NCBI RefSeq assembly: GCF_025370935.1
Contig: NC_133495.1
Span: 2,364,769 to 2,428,768 of the forward strand
DNA: 64,000 bases
Direction: 5' to 3'
From: Choristoneura fumiferana
Taxonomy: Eukaryota > Arthropoda > Insecta > Lepidoptera > Tortricidae
Shown: positions 21,543-31,945 of the stretch, one piece after another
How the letters are laid out: each line of letters begins with the position of its first letter
How positions within the stretch are numbered: position 1 is the stretch's first letter
Position numbers and translations under genes: made by a program
Notes under the pieces: generated by a model
Told to the model about the DNA's origin: nothing
Database searches by the model: none
What the model saw: only the letters and a program-made list of their open reading frames with translations

Positions 21543-21689
21543 TTTCCTGAAAGTGAAGAAGAAATGAAAATGATAGCTGAACAATTCAAAAATCAAGTGC
21601 AGGTACCAAATTTGCTCGGTGCAGTTGATGGTAAACATGTCAAGATAATTCCCCCTCCTGGCGCTGGCTCTCATTTTATAATTACAACC
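21543..21689 (+). pseudogene. Harbinger transposase exon 2, truncated
   Basis: It follows an atcttgtttcag acceptor. It encodes FPESEEEMKMIAEQF, NLLGAVDGKHVKI with the first catalytic Asp, and PPPGAGS. After a one-base shift the frame ends at YNYK and the sequence switches to the interrupted hAT-like gene. The other two catalytic residues are missing. Confidence 0.85.
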
Positions 21690-21996
21690 TTAGAGCGAAA
21701 ACTGTGATTTTCTTGTATCGTGTGATAAGCCCAGACGCCTTCTGCCGCGGCGATATCCAAATATTTTGATGTTGGCGCGCCCGATTTCTTGGAAAAGTTT
21801 AACATTGAAGCGGCGGCACGATCGGCATTCTTATGTTTTTCAGACTTTAAATTCTGTTCAATATCACCGGCACCACTGTGGGAAACACTAAATTCTGTAC
21901 GACACTTTTCGCATCTGACATCTGAGTATTTACTTGTTTGATAAACGGATACTTTGCTTGTAAGCTATCATTAAAGGAACACTTGCGTTTCGGCAT
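21690..21996 (-). pseudogene. hAT-like (KIAA1586-like) protein, N-terminal fragment
   Basis: ATG at 21996. MPKRKCSFNDSLQAKYPFIK, then in the next frame SDVRCEKCRTEFSVSHSG, IEQNLKSEKHKNADRAAAS and LDIAAAEGVWAYHTIQENHSF. The C-x2-C...H-x(4)-H spacing gives a BED-like zinc finger. The frame then hits the Harbinger border in the HSFRS/NDCASK motif, which resumes at 18578. Confidence 0.75.
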
Positions 21997-22099
21997 ATTA
22001 AATAACTTTATATTCCAAAACAAAAGAACTTCAATTGATTTACTACACGAGCATCAAATAATAACAAACGTGATTTGAAAAATCGGTTAAATTATACAA

Positions 22100-22340
22100 T
22101 AATATTCAACCAAAAGCGCGCGAGAGCGTTGACATCGGCTACCGTCGCGTCGACCAACGCGCGTTTCACTCCCGCACACCGCTCGCGTCCGGTCGGCCGG
22201 CTCGGCTCTCTTAAATTTTCGCGCGATTTTTGAAAACGGACAATTTTGCGTCCCGGGTTTCATTTTGGGGACACCGGGACTCGTAATCAAAAAAAAGGAC
22301 AGTCCCGTTTATAACGGGACGTCTAATCACGTTATCCATG
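22100..22340 (-). promoter_or_regulatory. Putative 5' terminal region of the hAT-like element
   Basis: GC-rich upstream stretch, then a run with repeated 'cccgg(g/t)...ccggg' and GACGTCCCGTTATAAACGGG (minus strand, about 22304-22323). It borders the BEL gag fragment. I read it as the element's end, but no partner end remains. Confidence 0.4.
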
Positions 22341-22344
22341 ACGC

Positions 22345-22880
22345 GCTTGTATAATTTTGCTTTAAATGCGGAAGATGTAAAACTCACAGACCTTTCAATA
22401 TTGCAAGCGAAACGGTCTCGCTTAGTGGAATTATTTAATGAGTGCGAGAGGTACAACAAACAGATCATCACCTCTCGATGAGAAGGATCTAGAAGATGTG
22501 GCCGAGATCGAAGGCAAGTACTTTAAAATTTTGACTGTCCTCAACGACCGCGGTTATGGAAAAAATCCTCCCTAATACGAGTACGATTCAAATTAATACT
22601 TTCACGGGAGAATATAGTAAGTACATGCCATTTATTAATCTGTTCAAAGCAATTATACATAACGATAGATCCATAGATAATGTACAAAAATTGTATTACT
22701 TAAGGTCTTTCTTACAAAAGAACCTATAGATTTGATCAAAAATCTCCCGTTCAATTCTGAAAGCTACGACGAAGCACTGAATTTACTCAATAGTAGGTAT
22801 TATCATACCTCTAAATTAAAATTATTTAGTAGAAGAACACTTACTTGAAGGATAGATGATTTACATTCAGAACAAATATT
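22345..22880 (+). pseudogene. BEL/Pao retrotransposon gag fragment
   Basis: Frame pieces give LQAKRSRLVELFNECERYN, EIEGKYFKIL, NTFTGEYSKYMPFINLFKAI, NVQKLYYLRSFLQ, IDLIKNLPF and EALNLLNSRYYH. This order is characteristic of BEL/Pao gag (DUF1759 region). At least four frame changes. A related, separate copy is at 41959-42611. Confidence 0.8.
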
Positions 22881-22904
22881 GGACATAAAGTTGATGTTTG
22901 CAAG

Positions 22905-23730
22905 AAGTGAAATACGTATGTACTACGACAGACATATGGTCAAGTCGTAAAAGGAGTTTTTTAGGCATGACAGTACACTGGATTGATGATTTGATGACAA
23001 CTTCCAAAGGCAAAAAAAAAACAATAGATTGCCAGAGATTTGCTGGAAACTCATAGCTAAGATCGCATTGCCCACCATTTTGAATAGTATTCATAATGAT
23101 TTCGGACTTGTCCATAGAACTGTCGTTGCAACTGTGACTGATAACGGCAACAACTTTGTGAAATCTTTCAAAGAGTTTGGCGTCGATATCAATATCGAAA
23201 GCGATGATTCTTCTGAAGATGAGGAGATCACGAATATGTCATGAATCGTCTGTCACAATGTTACCATTGTTACCCCAACATCTGTGATGTAATGCTCATA
23301 CGTTAAATTTGTGTGCAACTGACGCTAAGCACGTTGTTAGTAAAATTGTCAAAAATGGAGACCGCCACGCCTTTAATCACATTTGCATTCTAAAACAATT
23401 TCTAAATGTAATGCTTTGTGGAATTCCGCCGAGACATCCTAAATCTGCCGAAATTATCCAGCAAGCCTTGGGACATACACTTAGCAGATCATGTCCCACT
23501 AGGGGGAATAGCCTGTACTTAAACAATCCCATTGCAGATAATTGAATTTGAGTATATAAGGGAATTCATTGTTTGTTCTGGTACTTCTGTCCTGTGGCTC
23601 AGGCGTTAGACATATTGCAGGGGAAACTTTTATCATTGCGTAAAAAGTTGAGAAACTAAGCAACTCGCCTCTGAATTACTGCAAAGAGTTAGCAACCTGC
23701 TATTTGGAAAGTGTGGAGAGTCGGTTGGCT
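22905..23730 (+). pseudogene. hAT transposase fragment (ZBED type)
   Basis: Order of motifs: SFLGMTVHWIDDL, CQRFAGNHS, VVATVTDNGNNFVKSFKEFG (catalytic Asp), CNAHTLNLCATDA, PTRGNSLY (RW of the family changed), EFIREFIV and VAQALDIL. Frames shift several times and a stop lies at 23242. The C-terminal dimerisation region is not seen; the sequence ends at the LINE near 23757. Confidence 0.8.
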
Positions 23731-23756
23731 GAATTCTTCATACTCGCACTAGAAAA

Positions 23757-25800
23757 GGGGAATTGCAGCAATTGCTGCCGTGAGGGAAGTGATCCTGTGG
23801 GCCCTTGCGATTTGATGGCGAACATCCTCGTCAGACGATCCAGCCTCCTCCTTGCATATGTCGGCGGCCGATCGTAAAATCCGCCAAATCACGAAATTCC
23901 TAGCATATCGTGAAATGCCGCCATTTCATGAATTGGCTAAGGGACATCCGCCATATCGTTCAAAACTCACCGTTTAACGATTTGCCTAGTGACGTTTAGG
24001 CAGATCATGAAATTCCTAGGCATATCATGAAGCGCCGCCATTTCATGATTTGGCCAGTTTAGGCAGATCATGAAATTCCTAGGCATATCATGAAACGCCG
24101 CCATATCGTTCTGGCACTTCGCCGGCCGCTTGCCCGCGGCACGCTCGCTTCGCTCGCTCGGCTCGTGCGTCGTGATCACGATTAATACTAACCACTCCCT
24201 CTCGCTTCGCTCGTCGTACCTAAATTTTTCTATATAAAAGTAAACAACAACTAGTGAATACTTTATTTATCAACAAAATACTAACCTCTAAATACGGGCA
24301 GACGTCCATGGTTTTTTCACATTGTGCAGAGAATACGTTTGATTCACATAAAAAGAACGGAGCTGATGTTCAAAAGCTTCTTTTGCACTTCTATTTTGAA
24401 TTCAATCACTAGTTTCGGTTTAAAGATCATTTTGTTGCGACGCCGACATTTTTCACGCGCTAAACAAACACGACCGGTCAGCTGGTCACGGCCGCCATTG
24501 CATACGCAGCGCCACCAGTGGCCAAAAAATAAACTATTTTACGATGTGCCCGGTATAGAGCTAGGAATATCGACGAATGCGTTGCTCTAATCGATCTGCC
24601 GTATTATTTCTCAGGCACATCGTGATATGCCTGGCCAACGTTTAGGCATATCATGAAATGGCGGCGTTTCACGATATGCCTAGGAATTTCGTGATCTGGC
24701 GGATTTTACGATCGGCCGCCGACACATACACCCTACCCGAGATCGGTGCCCATGAGGAGGCCGCATACGTGACCACCGGCTCTATAGCCGTAGTATATAT
24801 AATTCTGACTATGTCAGAGTTCAGCCCCCAATGCGCCCTTGCCATCCTGGCAATCACATTATAGCGTTTAGCTACCTTATTATAACCTGCTCCAGATGTC
24901 GGGCGAAGTTGAGGTCCTTGTCCAGAGTAAGGCCCAGTATCTTCAGGTCTCCAGATATCGGGAGAGCGACTCCTCCAAAGACAAACTCCGCCAGTACTTG
25001 AGTCTCGTGCGCAGCAAAGCTCATCTTATTAGCATCGCCCCATGCCTTAATTCTAACCAGAGCCTCGTTCACCTCCCGGGTGAGCGTGTCGGAGTCTCCG
25101 CCCCTCGCCAGTACAACCACATCGTCCGCAAATGCCTGGACATGTGCCCTGAGGTTCTCCGTGTCCCTCAAAAGTGGGTCCAGCAGCACATTCCAGAGTA
25201 CCGGTCCGCATACCGAGCCTTGGATGCAACCCTTGCTGGTGGTCCTGTTAACTTCCCTTCCCACGTACCGAATTTGCACCTCTCTCTCGCTCAGGTAGCT
25301 GGCCAGCAGCCTCAGCATGCCGCCCCCCCGGGTCCTGTCGTGCAGCTGCTCAAGAATTGCGGGCGCCCACGCGTTATCAAAAGCCCCCTCGATGTCCAGG
25401 GAGACCACCGCCACAATATCTTTGCATCTAACTCCCTCCCTAATGTACTCCACTATGTCATACAGAGCGTCCTCCGTGCTTCTCCTGGGCCTAAAGCCAT
25501 ACTGCCTCGCACTGATGAGGTTCCCGCGCTCCAGGTGCCATGTGAGTCTCGTGGTAAAGAGTTTCTCAAGGGTCTTGCCCAAGACCGGCAACAGTCCGAT
25601 CGGCCTGTGCGACTTTGGCACATCATATTCGTCCTTGCCAGGCTTGGGCAAGATCCTCACAACTGCCCTTTTCCAAATCTTGGGGAAGTAACCTAACACG
25701 AGGCATCTGTTAAACAGCGCGACCATTGTCTCTGGTTCCGCTTCGAACGCCTCCCTGCAGACATCCGCAAGGGTGCTGCGGAGGCAAAAAGGCAGAACAA
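23757..25800 (-). pseudogene. R1-like LINE reverse transcriptase (ORF2 3' part)
   Basis: The minus strand from about 25790 encodes VCREAFEAEPETMVALFNRC, WKRAVVRILPKPGKD, SHRPIGLLPVLGKTLEKL, GFRPRRSTEDAL, VSLDIEGAFDNAW (first RT Asp), GCIQGSVCGPVLWN, AFADDVVVLARGG (the F-A-D-D catalytic pair) and LGLTLDKDLNF, then VVTYAASSWAP. The frame is interrupted by the foldback-like insert 23859-24724 and resumes YARRRLDRLTRMFAIKSQG down to about 23757. One frameshift lies near 24870. It is truncated at its 3' end. Confidence 0.9.
23859..24724. mobile_element. Foldback-like inverted-repeat element in the LINE (866 bp)
   Basis: Ends TGTCGGCGGCCGATCG...CGATCGGCCGCCGACA, with inverted homology of about 60 bp on each side. 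The 4-bp duplication CATA flanks it (23855-23858 and 24725-24728). Arms are strings of units of about 14-20 nt such as GCATATCATGAAACGCC, GCCATTTCATGATTTG and GCAGATCATGAAATTCCTAG. A CG-rich core lies at 24109-24174. Non-coding. Confidence 0.8.
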
Positions 25801-25829
25801 GGGAGACACAGAATATCATTCTGGAAGTC

Positions 25830-26860
25830 TCTGCTGATGTTTGTTCCCGCCTAAAGGATTGGGATACCAGATGCTCTACGCCACCGATCAGTCACCGATT
25901 AAACAGTGCTACCGGTGTCTGGGATACGGGCACTTTGCGAGGGAGTGCTCCGTAAAATGGGCCTGCGGCCACTGCGCGGAGGAGAATGGCACCAGGCAGT
26001 GCCCAGTGCGAGACCAGCCTCCGGTATGCATTGGTTGTGTTCGGACGAGGCGTGACCCACGGGAAACCGCAAATCCGGCTTATAGCATGCGTTGCCCCAA
26101 ATGGAGCAAGTGGGACCGCATTGCACGGTCCCAAGTAAGATATTGCTAAGGGTGCCCCGGGAGGACTCCTACCCTCAGTTAGCTTGGGAGGGGCTACGCT
26201 GCGACCAAGGAATGCCTGCGAGTGGCGGAGGAGGGGAGGACTTCGATAGTACTAGCACAGGCCTTACGTCGGTTCGAGGGCCTCCTCACGACAAGTCACA
26301 CCACGTTGCAGGACCCCTCGGGAACTCGGATGGAACCGGTTAAATCGGCAATTATTGTTATTGATCGGAACCTCAGAGTGCTGGGCAGGCCGGATCTGGG
26401 TAATAAGAATGTGGTAGTGATGACCTTGGAGTCGGGCCACAGGAGGATTGGTGTTATCTCGGTCTACCTGGAAGGAGACAGGGACATCTCACCTTACCTT
26501 ACCACCCTGCAGGGAGCGATTGATGGCGTGGGCACTGGGGAAATTTTGATTTCGGGCGACTTCAACGCGGCTAGTCCGTGGTGGGGGTGCGAGGCGGAGG
26601 ACTCCAGAGCGCGCAGAATGAGCTGGAGGTCGTTAACACGGGTAAAGTGCCTACTTTATTCACTATTCGGGGCCGTAGGGAGTGCACTAGCATTGTGGAC
26701 ATAACGGCCTGCTCGGGTCGCTGTGGACTGAGGTGAGGAACTGGAGGGTCGTCATGGAAGGCGCTGGGTTCTTTGACCATAGACCGATCAAATTCGACGT
26801 TGAAATTGAGCCTGCCGCGGAGCTGCAGGCTCCCAGTGGCACACGTATCTTAGCCAACAC
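25830..26860 (+). pseudogene. R1-like LINE ORF1 zinc knuckles and ORF2 endonuclease, inverted 5' part
   Basis: 25841-26149 encodes the end of a LINE gag: CYRCLGYGHFAREC and CGHCAEENGTRQCP knuckles. From 26222 the apurinic-like endonuclease follows: VISVYLEGD, ILISGDFNAASPWWG (catalytic Asp/Asn), then after frame changes VPTLFTIRGRRECTSIVDIT and FFDHRPIKFDVEI (the SDH-type motif altered to DH). It points opposite to the RT at 23757-25800, head to head about 30-50 bp apart, as expected for a LINE copy with an inverted 5' end. Confidence 0.85.
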
Positions 26861-26861
26861 C

Positions 26862-27070
26862 GATCGACAGTCTCTAACCACATACGCGGGTATGCCATCA
26901 GGTTCCGCCGAACGCTTCGGCTTAAGGCGATCCAGCGCTTTAACCACCTGGTTCAGCTGTATTCGCTCAATATGCACACGCGCGCTCCCCGCCCCGCTCG
27001 CTGCCACTGCCGCGTCTACATCCAGTTTTGGCACCCGGGAATCGTTTACAGACTGAAAAAATGCAGCCAA
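26862..27070 (-). pseudogene. LINE reverse transcriptase, N-terminal piece of another copy
   Basis: Minus-strand frame LNQVVKALDRLKPKRSAEPD then GIPAYVVRDCRSVLA, typical of the start of LINE RT domains (Jockey-type wording). It ends abruptly at the inverted R1-like piece. Too short for firm clade placement. Confidence 0.7.
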
Positions 27071-27144
27071 CTCTTTGGCACACTGAGAATCAGGAATTAT
27101 GTTTCCGTCCCTTGTAATTTTCTTACGTGTCTTAGACCCTGTCT

Positions 27145-27225
27145 TTGCTTAGCGCTGGGAATCGAACCCAAGTCCTCAGCAATTCGTGCTGCGTGCTATA
27201 ACCCCTACACCACCGCTGGACAGGA
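27145..27225 (-). repeat. tRNA-like sequence, probable SINE head
   Basis: On the minus strand: box A-like TGGTGTAGGGG and box B GGTTCGATTCC, an anticodon-like stem GCAGC/GCTG with loop ACGAATT, and a T-arm TTGGG/CCCAG. The acceptor halves do not pair well, so it is a tRNA-derived SINE or a decayed tRNA rather than a functional tRNA gene. Confidence 0.55.
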
Positions 27226-27259
27226 ATCTAGACACGATTTTTTCCAATGCATACATATC

Positions 27260-28020
27260 TGAGGTTGCTTATTTCTACTACGCTACTTATGCAGCAGCAG
27301 CATTTTCTTCGGAGTAGTTCATTATCAATACATCACTGATTTTCCTCTTCTTGCATTCATTAATAAAATCATCTTAAGTGAATAGTGGAACTGGTTCAGC
27401 GATCAAATTTTTTTCTTTTAGTCAAATCACTGGCCAAAATACACTTGCCTTTTGTAACCTTTGTACCTGAATTCTTGTTAGGAATTTATCAACTCGAAAA
27501 AATCGTTTTCAATATCGTCATGCTCTGAAAGCTGGTTTGAGTCGTCAGTTAAAGACTCTATTTTATCTCTCAATAAATCAAAATCATTAAAAGCATTTTC
27601 AAATCTCGATAAACGGAAACTTAATTCGTTGACGTGTTTAGTAGTAACATTCCGAGTCCAGACCAAGTCACTGACCAGTCACAGAGTCGAAAAGAGAGTC
27701 GCTGGAAAGAAATTTTCCAACAGTCAAGGGTCAACTCTCGTTGATAACATTTTAATCGAATAGGGAAGTGTCTTATTGTTCCTAAAACAGATTGCCCTGT
27801 AGCAGAATCATAAAAAAAGCGGACAAGGTCCCTTATATATTTGAAAGCCGTAGTATCACTGTATGACTTAGTACCAAAAAAATGTGCTTATTTTTTTTCA
27901 TTTATGTGCACACTAAATCAGTAAAATTAAAGAATAAACTAAGCAGAATGTGTATGTACATTTTAACTTTATCCGCGGAACGAGAAAGAGTTTTAAAATA
28001 GGTATTACCCCTCTCTTATG
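27260..28020. other. Repeat-poor stretch with a gag-like ORF on the minus strand
   Basis: The minus ORF 27478-27666 (SFRLSRFENAFNDFDLLRDK, DIENDFFELINS) has the helical, acidic look of a BEL/Pao gag N-terminus, but it is short. Nothing else is recognised. Confidence 0.3.
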
Positions 28021-28027
28021 ACGTTTG

Positions 28028-28750
28028 CTAACTCCAGTAGTGCGGTCGGAGTCTCTTCGTTCGAGCTTTCATTTCCTCAAGCTCGCTGGACCACCATGGC
28101 GCAGGTTTTGCCCCGCCCCGCCACTTAACCCTCGGGATCGATGCGTCGCAGGCTTGCCGGATTATCCCAGTGAAGGTGGTCACTTTGTCCTCCAAGTGTT
28201 CCACCTCCTCCACATCCTCCAAAGCTTCCGCAGTCAATCCCGCCTCAGCCAGGCGGAGCGTCAGCGTTTCCGCAAACAGTCGCCAATTTTTCCCGCCATC
28301 CCTGGCTACCTCCGTCTCCACCGTATAAGCCAATCTTCGGTGGTCGGACAGTCCCGCGTCATCTGTGACAACTCGCCAGTCCGCAACGGGTGACGCAGCT
28401 CGGACACCCGTCTTCCCGCCCCCGCACAGTTAGCGCATCGGGCAACCGCCCGGGCCTCACACTTCAGAGTGTCATGTTCGCCCGCACATCTACCGCATGT
28501 ACGGGCCCCTGAGCACCCCTTCGCAAAGTGGCCATATCCCAGACACCTGTAGCATTGTATTACCGGCGGATGATCCTGCACCAGCAGCCTCTGGTACCCC
28601 AAGCGGTCCCCTCTCTCGCCTCCCTCTCCGCCGCAACCATTGCCATGACTCTATCCGTGTGAGATCGCTCAACAGTCACTATACGCTTTGCGAAGGCCGC
28701 CTTCTCCCTCTGTAGCTCCGTCATATGGCGGGTCTCCATTGATACTCTTG
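28028..28750 (-). pseudogene. R1-like LINE, ORF1 C-terminus joined to pre-RT region
   Basis: From about 28740 down: KRIVTVERSHTDRVMAMVAA, knuckles CYRCLGYGHFAKGC, CGRCAGEHDTLKC and CANCAG, then directly WRLFAETLTLRL and WWSSELEEMKARTKRLR. The latter belongs between endonuclease and RT of ORF2, so the whole endonuclease is missing (junction near 28350). It is a second, differently deleted copy of the family seen at 25830-26860. Confidence 0.8.
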
Positions 28751-29045
28751 CGAAATAGAGGCGATAAACTGTTTTTTCTATAATAAAATTCTTGTGCATA
28801 ATCAATTTGTGTCGGAAAATGCTCTTTCAGCTTTTGAGTGACAGCTTCATATGTAGTCAATTCTGCAAAACAACATTTATACCAGGCCAATGCTGGGCCT
28901 TCAAGATATGTGACAATCGCATACCTTTTTTGTTCATCCGACCATCCTTTAATAACACTTATGGCATTAAACTGGATGAGAAAATCTTCAACGTCAGACA
29001 AACCATTGAATTTTCTGCCATTTTCTTCTCACTCAATTATTTGAC
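28750..29045 (-). pseudogene. Ty3-type gag fragment
   Basis: LSDVEDFLIQFNAISVIKGW, YLEGPALAWYK, VTQKLKEHFP: a retrotransposon gag with the usual A-W-Y motif. It is cut at 28750 by the LINE fragment. No pol remains here. Confidence 0.7.
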
Positions 29046-29854
29046 ATGCACATTTATAAAATATTATTTCTTGAGGCGCTTCTGCCTTATTCATTATTAT
29101 CGTGGGGTGCTCGTAGATTCACTCGCTTTTATTCTACGAGAGGCTGGGATTTCCTCCTCCCTTACGAACACCCAAAACTCCACCAATTTGTAGTGGACAG
29201 ACGGTCCACTATCCTAACAATATTCTATTATATTAAGCAAAACACTTTTTTATGATCTTTTCATATGTATTTCAAATCAACTCGCTACGTTGGCAGCTCG
29301 GATACAAGTCTTCTCTTTAACACCCTTGCGTCCGTTCCATATTATTATTCAAAAAAGCATCGAATCAACGGACACAAGAGGTTAGTACAGTACTTCTTCA
29401 CTACCTAATATAACGTTGTGAGAATCATTTACCATACAATCACTCGTCTTGTCATCACCTGATTCAGCCTGTGAAGCAGGAAAGGCATTGTCATAAATAT
29501 CCTGCAATACATTCCTCTTCAGTACACTCATTATAAGGAACAGGGGATTCTGAAATAAAAGAACATACTTGTAAAGATATAATCTACTACAGAAATGAAA
29601 TAAGCTACCTATTAAAATCATTGACAACATCGAATCTCTCAGTCAACCTATAATATAGCGTAGAAGAAAATCGTAACTGGCAGATTCGATAAGTTTCGAG
29701 TATAGTAAAACATCGAAAGTGCCACTTTCGTCAGTATTGAGACTGCAAACGTAAAGTCAACACGTCCTCACTCGCTCACATTACGACGAATACTGACGAT
29801 GCAGGCAGTTTCGGCAACTGTACGCTCGTTGCTGTTCGGCGAACAGTATCGAAT
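29046..29854. other. Spacer with a small minus-strand ORF
   Basis: A minus ORF 29382-29552 (SVLKRNVLQDIYDNAFPASQ...SEEVLY) follows an acceptor-like ttttatttcag. It may be an exon of something unknown. No family recognised. Confidence 0.3.
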
Positions 29855-29858
29855 TTAA

Positions 29859-31019
29859 CCCTCTGCAACTGTGGTGAATTTTTAGAAAGATTCTACTGAT
29901 GTGAAGTCTGTCAGACGTCATTTTTGATAATTCATAAAAAAATAACTAATTTGAAAATGGGAATCATTATTATATAAAATGATTATTTCATTTATGATTG
30001 ATTGTAGTATAATGAAAAATTGGTTTAAAAAAAAATAATTAAGAAATATAAAATGTACTTTATTGAGATCACAGTTTCAACATTTTGTACTTAGGTTCTC
30101 TTAGAAATTAAAAAAAAAAACTTAACAATTACCACTTCGATAAACTTAATATTTTTTTCTTCTTCTAAGCATTATTGCTTCTTATAAAAAAATCAACAAA
30201 TCTAAAGGTAGAATAATGCACTAATCAGTCTTTGAGTTGGCACTTATTTTAGAGATCCATTTTGCAATCTACGCATACATGGTCCGAACATTGGAGACAA
30301 ACTGCCCTGTTGCAAGCACAGCAGGCGAATCTTGTCTTCCTCTTCAATCTAGCAGGGCATATGGTGCATGTTCTGCGTTCAGATGGACCTGGTGCTGGTT
30401 GAGGGGAAGGTAGAGGCAAATCATTTCCTAGAACATTAACCATTTCGAGATCAAAGATTTTTGACCAAATTTCATAAAAATTTTGAAATGCAGGCTGTTC
30501 TGTCGGACGAGACACGTAGACAATATTGTGAGCTGGTGTTCTACTTCCAGCCACTGACTGATTTGTTGGTCGCTAGCAATCACTGGAAACCCGCTATGAT
30601 TTCGTTTTGACGGTCTAGACTCCCGCAAACTGCGATCGGCCATCTAAAATATAATTAATTATGTGGTTAGGTCTCTGAGACACTACAGAAACATTAAATA
30701 TTTCTTGAGGTGACGTCCGACAGACACTATGAACATGTAGATGATTTTATGAGGTGAGTCTGTTGGACACTATGGGCACAATAAATGATTTTATGGGTGA
30801 GTCTGTCAGAGGACTTGTTGCTGTACTTACGTCTGTGAACACCCGTAGCTCGTACCTCCAAGCGTGTGCACCGCGTCGCCGTTCGGGCGTCACTGACCAA
30901 TGCCGCGAGTCATTCGAGGAAGGTACTGAGCGAGACGGAGCTATATCAAGCGTAACGGCGAATTGCAACATGAAGTTTATTTAGCGGTGTCTGATAGACC
31001 GCACATCAGTCGCAGAGGG
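29859..31019 (-). mobile_element. Internally deleted piggyBac element with intact ends (1161 bp)
   Basis: TTAA at 29855-29858 and 31020-31023 flanks terminal inverted repeats CCCTCTGCAACTG and CAGTCGCAGAGGG. TTAA target and CCC ends are diagnostic of piggyBac. The interior keeps only the first and last parts of a transposase frame. Confidence 0.9.
30249..30643 (-). pseudogene. Remnant ORF of the piggyBac element with C-terminal Cys-rich finger
   Basis: From 30643: MADRSLRESRPSKRNHSGFP, then after a one-base shift SRTPAHNIVYVSRPTEQP, FYEIWSKIFDLEMVN, a Pro-rich linker, and CTICPARLKRKTRFACCACN with RAVCLQCSDHVCVDC. The last two form the Cys/His-rich domain that piggyBac transposases use to bind their own ends. 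The DDD catalytic core is absent. Confidence 0.75.
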
Positions 31020-31169
31020 TTAACATTCGATTCGATCATGTTAGTCGCTTGAGGTATGCAGTATTGATGTTATTCGATTCAAAAAATCAATTTTGAATAT
31101 TAAAAAAAAAAAACTGTTTTCTGATAGTACAGTCGACATTAGGAATAAATCTAGAAATATAATTTATTA

Positions 31170-31905
31170 AGTCAAGAAAACGTAATAATTCTTTATGATT
31201 TTTCGCTCTTTCATGTCAATAATGGCTTTAATTCTATCCTTATCTCTCTGAATTCCTTCTGTTGTGAGTACATGTCCTAATATTTCACCTCTTTTTTTAT
31301 TAAATTACACTTATTTTTATTAAACTTTACGCCATATTCTTTGGCTCTTTCTAATACTGTTTTTTAAAATGCCATTATGTTCCCTTTCTGTTTTGGCCTG
31401 TATAAGAATATCGTCTATATTGTATATCTCAACATTGGTATATCTTTGAATATACTACTGAACGCTCTTTGAAATACTTCTGGACTTGAGCACAAACCAA
31501 AAGGTAGTCTATTAAAGTAATACCTCCCAAATGGCGTATTAAAGGTTGTTAATTCTCTGCTGTCACTATATAACGCTATTTGAAAAATCCTTTCTTAGCA
31601 TCCAGTTGCTAAAAATTTACTACCTTTTAATTTTGCTGTTATCTCCTTTAATGTAGGTATTTGCATTTGCTCCCTTCGAATTTGTGCATTTAAATATTGT
31701 GGATCCAAACATATTCTCAACGAATTATCTTCAGGCTTTCTGGTTTACCAGTGAACTTACAAATTCTGTAGACGTTTCTACTTTAGAAATTATCCCATTT
31801 TTCTCTAAATACTCAAGTTCACTTTGTAAGCTGTCCCTTTATTTAAATGGTTCATGTCTACAAGGTTCTATTTTTCCTTGCGCACCCTCTTTTAGTCGAA
31901 TATAA
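31170..31905 (-). pseudogene. Ty3/gypsy reverse transcriptase, decayed
   Basis: Minus strand: QSELEYLEKNGIISKVETST, SLRICLDPQYLNAQI, TFNTPFGRYYFNRLPFGLCS, then KEYGVKFNKNKCNL and LGHVLTTEGI. The Y-x-D-D box region is damaged by a stop (TIYNIDD-like piece). Multiple stops and frameshifts. Confidence 0.8.
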
Positions 31906-31945
31906 ATAAAATACGAAATCCTTAGAAAAATATTACTTAATTTTT

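Larger units (their letters stand above)
18579..21689 (+). mobile_element. PIF/Harbinger element, 3' truncated, inserted in the hAT-like gene
   Basis: TTA occurs on both borders (18576-18578 and 21690-21692), and joining the outer sequences restores the hAT-like frame R-S|N-D-C across one TTA. TTA is the classic 3-bp target of PIF/Harbinger. The left end starts AGCGGGTGATCGACG and is followed by a promoter-like region. The right end stops inside the transposase exon with no visible matching terminal repeat. Confidence 0.75.

Noticed and set aside
23859..24724. CRISPR-like array (repeated short units)
   Set aside because: Units are contiguous and degenerate without spacers, in inverted arms, in an insect genome.
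24896..25696. 266-codon plus-strand ORF
   Set aside because: Antisense shadow of the R1-like reverse transcriptase, which shows all RT motifs on the minus strand.
27145..27225. Functional tRNA gene
   Set aside because: Box A and B are good, but the acceptor stem does not pair and the context is repeat debris; better read as a SINE head.
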